DNA of 64,000 nt from Halospina denitrificans (GTDB taxonomy: Bacteria; Pseudomonadota; Gammaproteobacteria; Pseudomonadales; Oleiphilaceae). The DNA lies in the NCBI RefSeq assembly GCF_004364635.1, contig NZ_SOAX01000002.1, forward strand, positions 62,001 through 126,000, given 5' to 3'. This document shows, in pieces, positions 63,560-64,000 of this stretch. Both the position numbers and the translations under genes were made by a program. The first letter of the stretch is position 1. Each line of letters begins with the position of its first letter. The notes under the pieces were generated by a model. It made no database searches. It was given only the letters and a program-made list of their open reading frames with translations, and was not told the origin of the DNA.

Positions 63560-64000
63560 TTATCCCAGAGTCAGCAGTTCATCACCGACGACGACACTGT
63601 CGCCGACCTTGACGCTCACATTACCAACGGTACCGCTACGGTCCGCCTTCACCTCGGTTTCCATCTTCATGGCCTCGAGAATGATCAGCACATCACCCTC
63701 GTTGACCTGGTCACCGGGCCCCACATGGACCTTGAAGATGTTCCCGGCAAGCGGCGCGGAGACCGGCTCACCACCGCCAGCGGGCGCAGCCGCCGGCTGG
63801 GATCCCTGCTGCTGGCCACCACCCTGGCCACCCTGTGCCGGCTGGACGTTGGTGATGTCGCCACCTTCGGCCACCTGAACCACATAGGACTGGCCCTCCA
63901 CCGTAATGGTGTAGGTTTCCGGCTCGCCCGACTGCTTGGCCGGAGCGGCCGCCGCCTGGGCAGACTCGAGGGTGGGTGCCGGCTCGAAGGCATCCGGATT
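63560..64000 (-). CDS. oadA: Oxaloacetate decarboxylase alpha subunit, C-terminal part
   Basis: The last ~146 residues of the alpha subunit; the rest extends past base 64000. A Gly/Gln/Ala/Pro-rich linker leads to the biotinyl domain (from about 63775 down to the stop) with the biotin-accepting lysine in [17 protein letters not shown]. In the complete protein a carboxyltransferase domain precedes this. It is the gene upstream of oadB, and a small gamma subunit gene would be expected further right, outside the window. Confidence 0.9.
   Translation of the reverse strand, partial: NPDAFEPAPTLESAQAAAAPAKQSGEPETYTITVEGQSYVVQVAEGGDITNVQPAQGGQGGGQQQGSQPAAAPAGGGEPVSAPLAGNIFKVHVGPGDQVNEGDVLIILEAMKMETEVKADRSGTVGNVSVKVGDSVVVGDELLTLG

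Noticed and set aside
1-64000. CRISPR array, prophage or insertion sequence
   Set aside because: No regularly spaced direct repeats, cas genes, transposase, integrase or phage structural genes were found on either strand.

Overview
The window is about 64 kb of chromosome from a GC-rich gammaproteobacterium. Three things point to a marine or halophilic Marinobacter-like lineage: the order gyrA-serC-pheA-hisC-tyrA/aroA-cmk-rpsA-ihfB-lapA-lapB-pyrF, a Na+-type oxaloacetate decarboxylase (oadA/oadB), and a very large VolA/Pla-1-type surface lipase. The genus is my inference from gene content and order and was not tested by any search. Most of the window is core housekeeping DNA with no prophage, transposase, integrase or CRISPR array.

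Left part (1-17.6 kb): a partial leuA diverges from an Lrp-family regulator. A HigBA toxin-antitoxin pair, three PaaI-type thioesterases, proS, a lytic transglycosylase, a membrane desaturase, htpG, an M48 metalloprotease lipoprotein and an alpha/beta hydrolase follow. Next come an SCP2-like protein translationally coupled to an iron alcohol dehydrogenase, and a compact operon of CstA transporter, a small protein ending in Cys-Cys, and an ArsA/GET3-type ATPase. Middle part (17.7-32.7 kb): gabT, an ABC exporter beside tesA, a YheT-type hydrolase, the first tRNA-Asn, an M18 aminopeptidase, two poorly known small proteins, an RlmL methyltransferase without its RlmK half, rmf, pyrD, an unusual ordered cluster of DnaA-box-like 9-mers, a CDF metal transporter and an AbrB/VapC toxin-antitoxin pair.

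Right part (32.8-64 kb): uvrB, an aspartate aminotransferase, the second identical tRNA-Asn, a nucleoside 2-deoxyribosyltransferase, yciH and pyrF. After them lies the long leftward block running from phhB and gyrA, through aromatic amino acid and serine synthesis, to rpsA, ihfB and the LPS-assembly genes lapAB. Beyond it are the large lipase, a host-attachment-type protein, an orphan periplasmic binding protein, an OmpA-protein/unknown lipoprotein operon, argG, pyrC, rnt, and oadB with the biotinyl end of oadA.

The most unusual feature is a dispersed family of six intergenic elements of about 110-117 bp (3644, 11655, 11793, 23068, 32735 and 36971). Each has a conserved core with its own small hairpin, enclosed by a long stem of 22-30 bp. 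The stem is perfectly or almost perfectly paired within a copy but has a different sequence in every copy. Five of the six sit directly downstream of a gene and read in that gene's direction. I know no named family that fits, so this is the main candidate for an undescribed system here.
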